A stretch of 64,000 nucleotides of DNA from Bactrocera neohumeralis (lineage: Eukaryota; Arthropoda; Insecta; Diptera; Tephritidae): contig NC_065922.1 in assembly GCF_024586455.1 (NCBI RefSeq), positions 21,076,089 to 21,140,088 on the forward strand. Reading direction: 5' to 3'. Made by a program: the position numbers and the translations under genes. This document shows, piece after piece, positions 62,939 through 64,000 of the stretch. Under the pieces are notes generated by a model. It did no database searches. It worked only from the letters and a program-made list of their open reading frames with translations, and was not told the DNA's origin. Numbering within the stretch: the first letter of the stretch is position 1; each line of letters begins with the position of its first letter.

Positions 62939-63821
62939 CTAGACGACCCGTCCACGCTTCACTGTGGCTGATACATAGATAATACAATTACCACCTACGT
63001 ATATGATTTCCACTAGTTGGATTATAACTATTAGTTAATGAGATATAGCATTTTTGTGAAGCAACTTGTGTTAGTTTACAAAAAAATGGATCATATAGCA
63101 TTTCGTGTGTTAATAAAGCATTGCTTTCTGGGGAATATACTGTTTAATATGGGTTTTCCACCGTTGAAAAAATAATTGCTAAGCTGGAAACAGGCGGAAT
63201 GAGCACCGAGGACAATGATGCTCTAAAGAGGCGAAAGCTCTGTGCAAAATGGGTGCCACGCAAGTTCATATTCCAACAAAAACAACGAATAACTAATTCT
63301 GAGAAGTGTTTGAGTGCTCTATAATCGTAATAAAACAGAATTGTTGTGTCGATGTGTAACAATAGAAACATAGATCCATCAATTCCCACTGGAGTCCAAC
63401 CGACAGTCATTCTAGGGGACTCCACATGCTGAATCGGCTCTCAAGCGTGGAAAGACGAAAAAGTCGGCTGGAAAGGTTATGACAGCAGCCTTTTGGGATG
63501 CACATCAACGACTGGTTGCTGAGCCAGTTATATTCTATTTCACTGCATATTTGGTTGCAGTTATTTTCTGCTATTCCAAATACTTAGCAGTTGTATTATT
63601 TTTAGGAAGAATCTATTTATAATTGTACGCGTATATTCAAATGATTCCTCCAAACATGAATTTTGAACAAATGCTTATGATTTAATATAATTTTTGTATT
63701 TATGAGTTGTATTAAAATTTAAAATATCCTATTTTACCCTATTCTAGCCTATTCTCCACAGTTTTTCAGCCAAATCGGTTCAGCCGTTCTTCATTATAAA
63801 TTTTGGCATAATATATATAGA
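62939..63821 (-). mobile_element. Helitron-like element carrying a mariner fragment, copy 2
   Basis: Read on the minus strand it starts TCTATATATATTATGCCAAA (from 63821, preceded by A), followed by GAACGGCTGAACCGATTTGG. It ends CACAGTGAAGCGTGGACGGG, then TCGTCTAG (62939), followed by T. Both ends and most of the interior match copy 1 at 19093-19907. At 883 bp it is slightly longer. TC at the 5' end, CTAG at the 3' end and A/T flanks without target duplication fit a Helitron. No Rep or helicase is encoded. The interior mariner piece is antisense to the Helitron in both copies. Confidence 0.85.
63140..63535 (+). pseudogene. Mariner transposase fragment inside Helitron copy 2
   Basis: Readable pieces are FSTVEKIIAKLETGGMSTED, LCAKWVPRKF and EKCLSVL.RNKTE. 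After frameshifts come AESALKRGKTKKSAGKVMTA and AFWDAHQRL. The order and wording follow the mariner (Mos1-like and related) transposase from the N-terminal region past the second catalytic region, with a large deletion between STEDND and the KWVPR block. The same relic is in Helitron copy 1. It belongs to a different mariner lineage from the elements at 1-171, 9107-9692 and 62560-62840. Confidence 0.85.
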
Positions 63822-64000
63822 TTTAAAAAAAAGGTAAGCCAAGAGCTGCTTCGGTGATCAACTTTATGGATATTCGTGCATTCACTCAATTGGTAACATA
63901 ACATTTATCATGGCAACCATCATAATAAATAGAAAATTCCAGTAAACCTCTGATTTTCAGCCAAAACAAGAAAGACGAAAAATTCAAGCATAACCAGGCA
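63822..64000. other. Right edge of window, nothing recognised
   Basis: Short AT-rich stretch after the Helitron-like element with no supported feature. Confidence 0.5.

Overview
This is AT-rich, intron- or intergenic-type eukaryotic DNA with no intact protein-coding gene that I can support. The composition, the decayed fly-type neuropeptide-receptor exon and the transposon set point to a cyclorrhaphan fly. The recurring non-coding repeat with core motifs TTAGGTATATGG and GGGAGTGAGCGG is, from memory, typical of tephritid fruit flies (Bactrocera/Ceratitis/Rhagoletis type). The family-level call is an inference; the presence of insect-type transposons is read directly.

The window is best read as a graveyard of transposons in otherwise featureless DNA. 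From left to right it holds: a mariner transposase C-terminus cut by the window edge (1-171); a weak dispersed-repeat fragment (~650-790); an internally deleted mariner whose left terminus is missing and whose flank is duplicated (8963-9790); dispersed repeat copy A (~11075-11830); a Tc1-like element with both inverted repeats and TA duplication (12677-14257); repeat copy C (~17920-18300); a Helitron-like element carrying a mariner fragment (19093-19907); repeat copy B (~21900-22870); a short IS630/Tc1-type deletion derivative (23449-24087); and a decayed first exon of an allatostatin-A-type receptor (24693-24956).

The second half holds: a small candidate exon (28488-28610); a TTAA-flanked 725-bp MITE (32045-32769); a GC-rich islet (40075-40320); a shorter second copy of the same Tc1-like family (41247-42436); a candidate spliced non-coding exon (47235-47734); a pogo/Tigger-like element that has lost its third catalytic aspartate and sits inside a possible older reading frame (52623-54901); a 5'-truncated I-clade LINE with RNase H domain and (TAA)n tail (59980-61420); the N-terminal piece of a third, SETMAR-type mariner (~62560-62840); and a second copy of the Helitron-like element in the opposite orientation (62939-63821).

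None of the transposase frames is open over its full length, so nothing here looks able to move by itself, though several elements keep both termini and could in principle be moved by proteins encoded elsewhere. I found no convincing tRNA, rRNA, CRISPR array or prokaryotic feature. Long stretches (for example 801-8960, 14258-17920, 32770-39490, 42437-47230, 55203-59979) contain only short chance reading frames and simple AT repeats. The most interesting structures are the mariner-carrying Helitron pair, the receptor pseudo-exon, the mariner with a duplicated flank, and the pogo insertion that splits an open frame.
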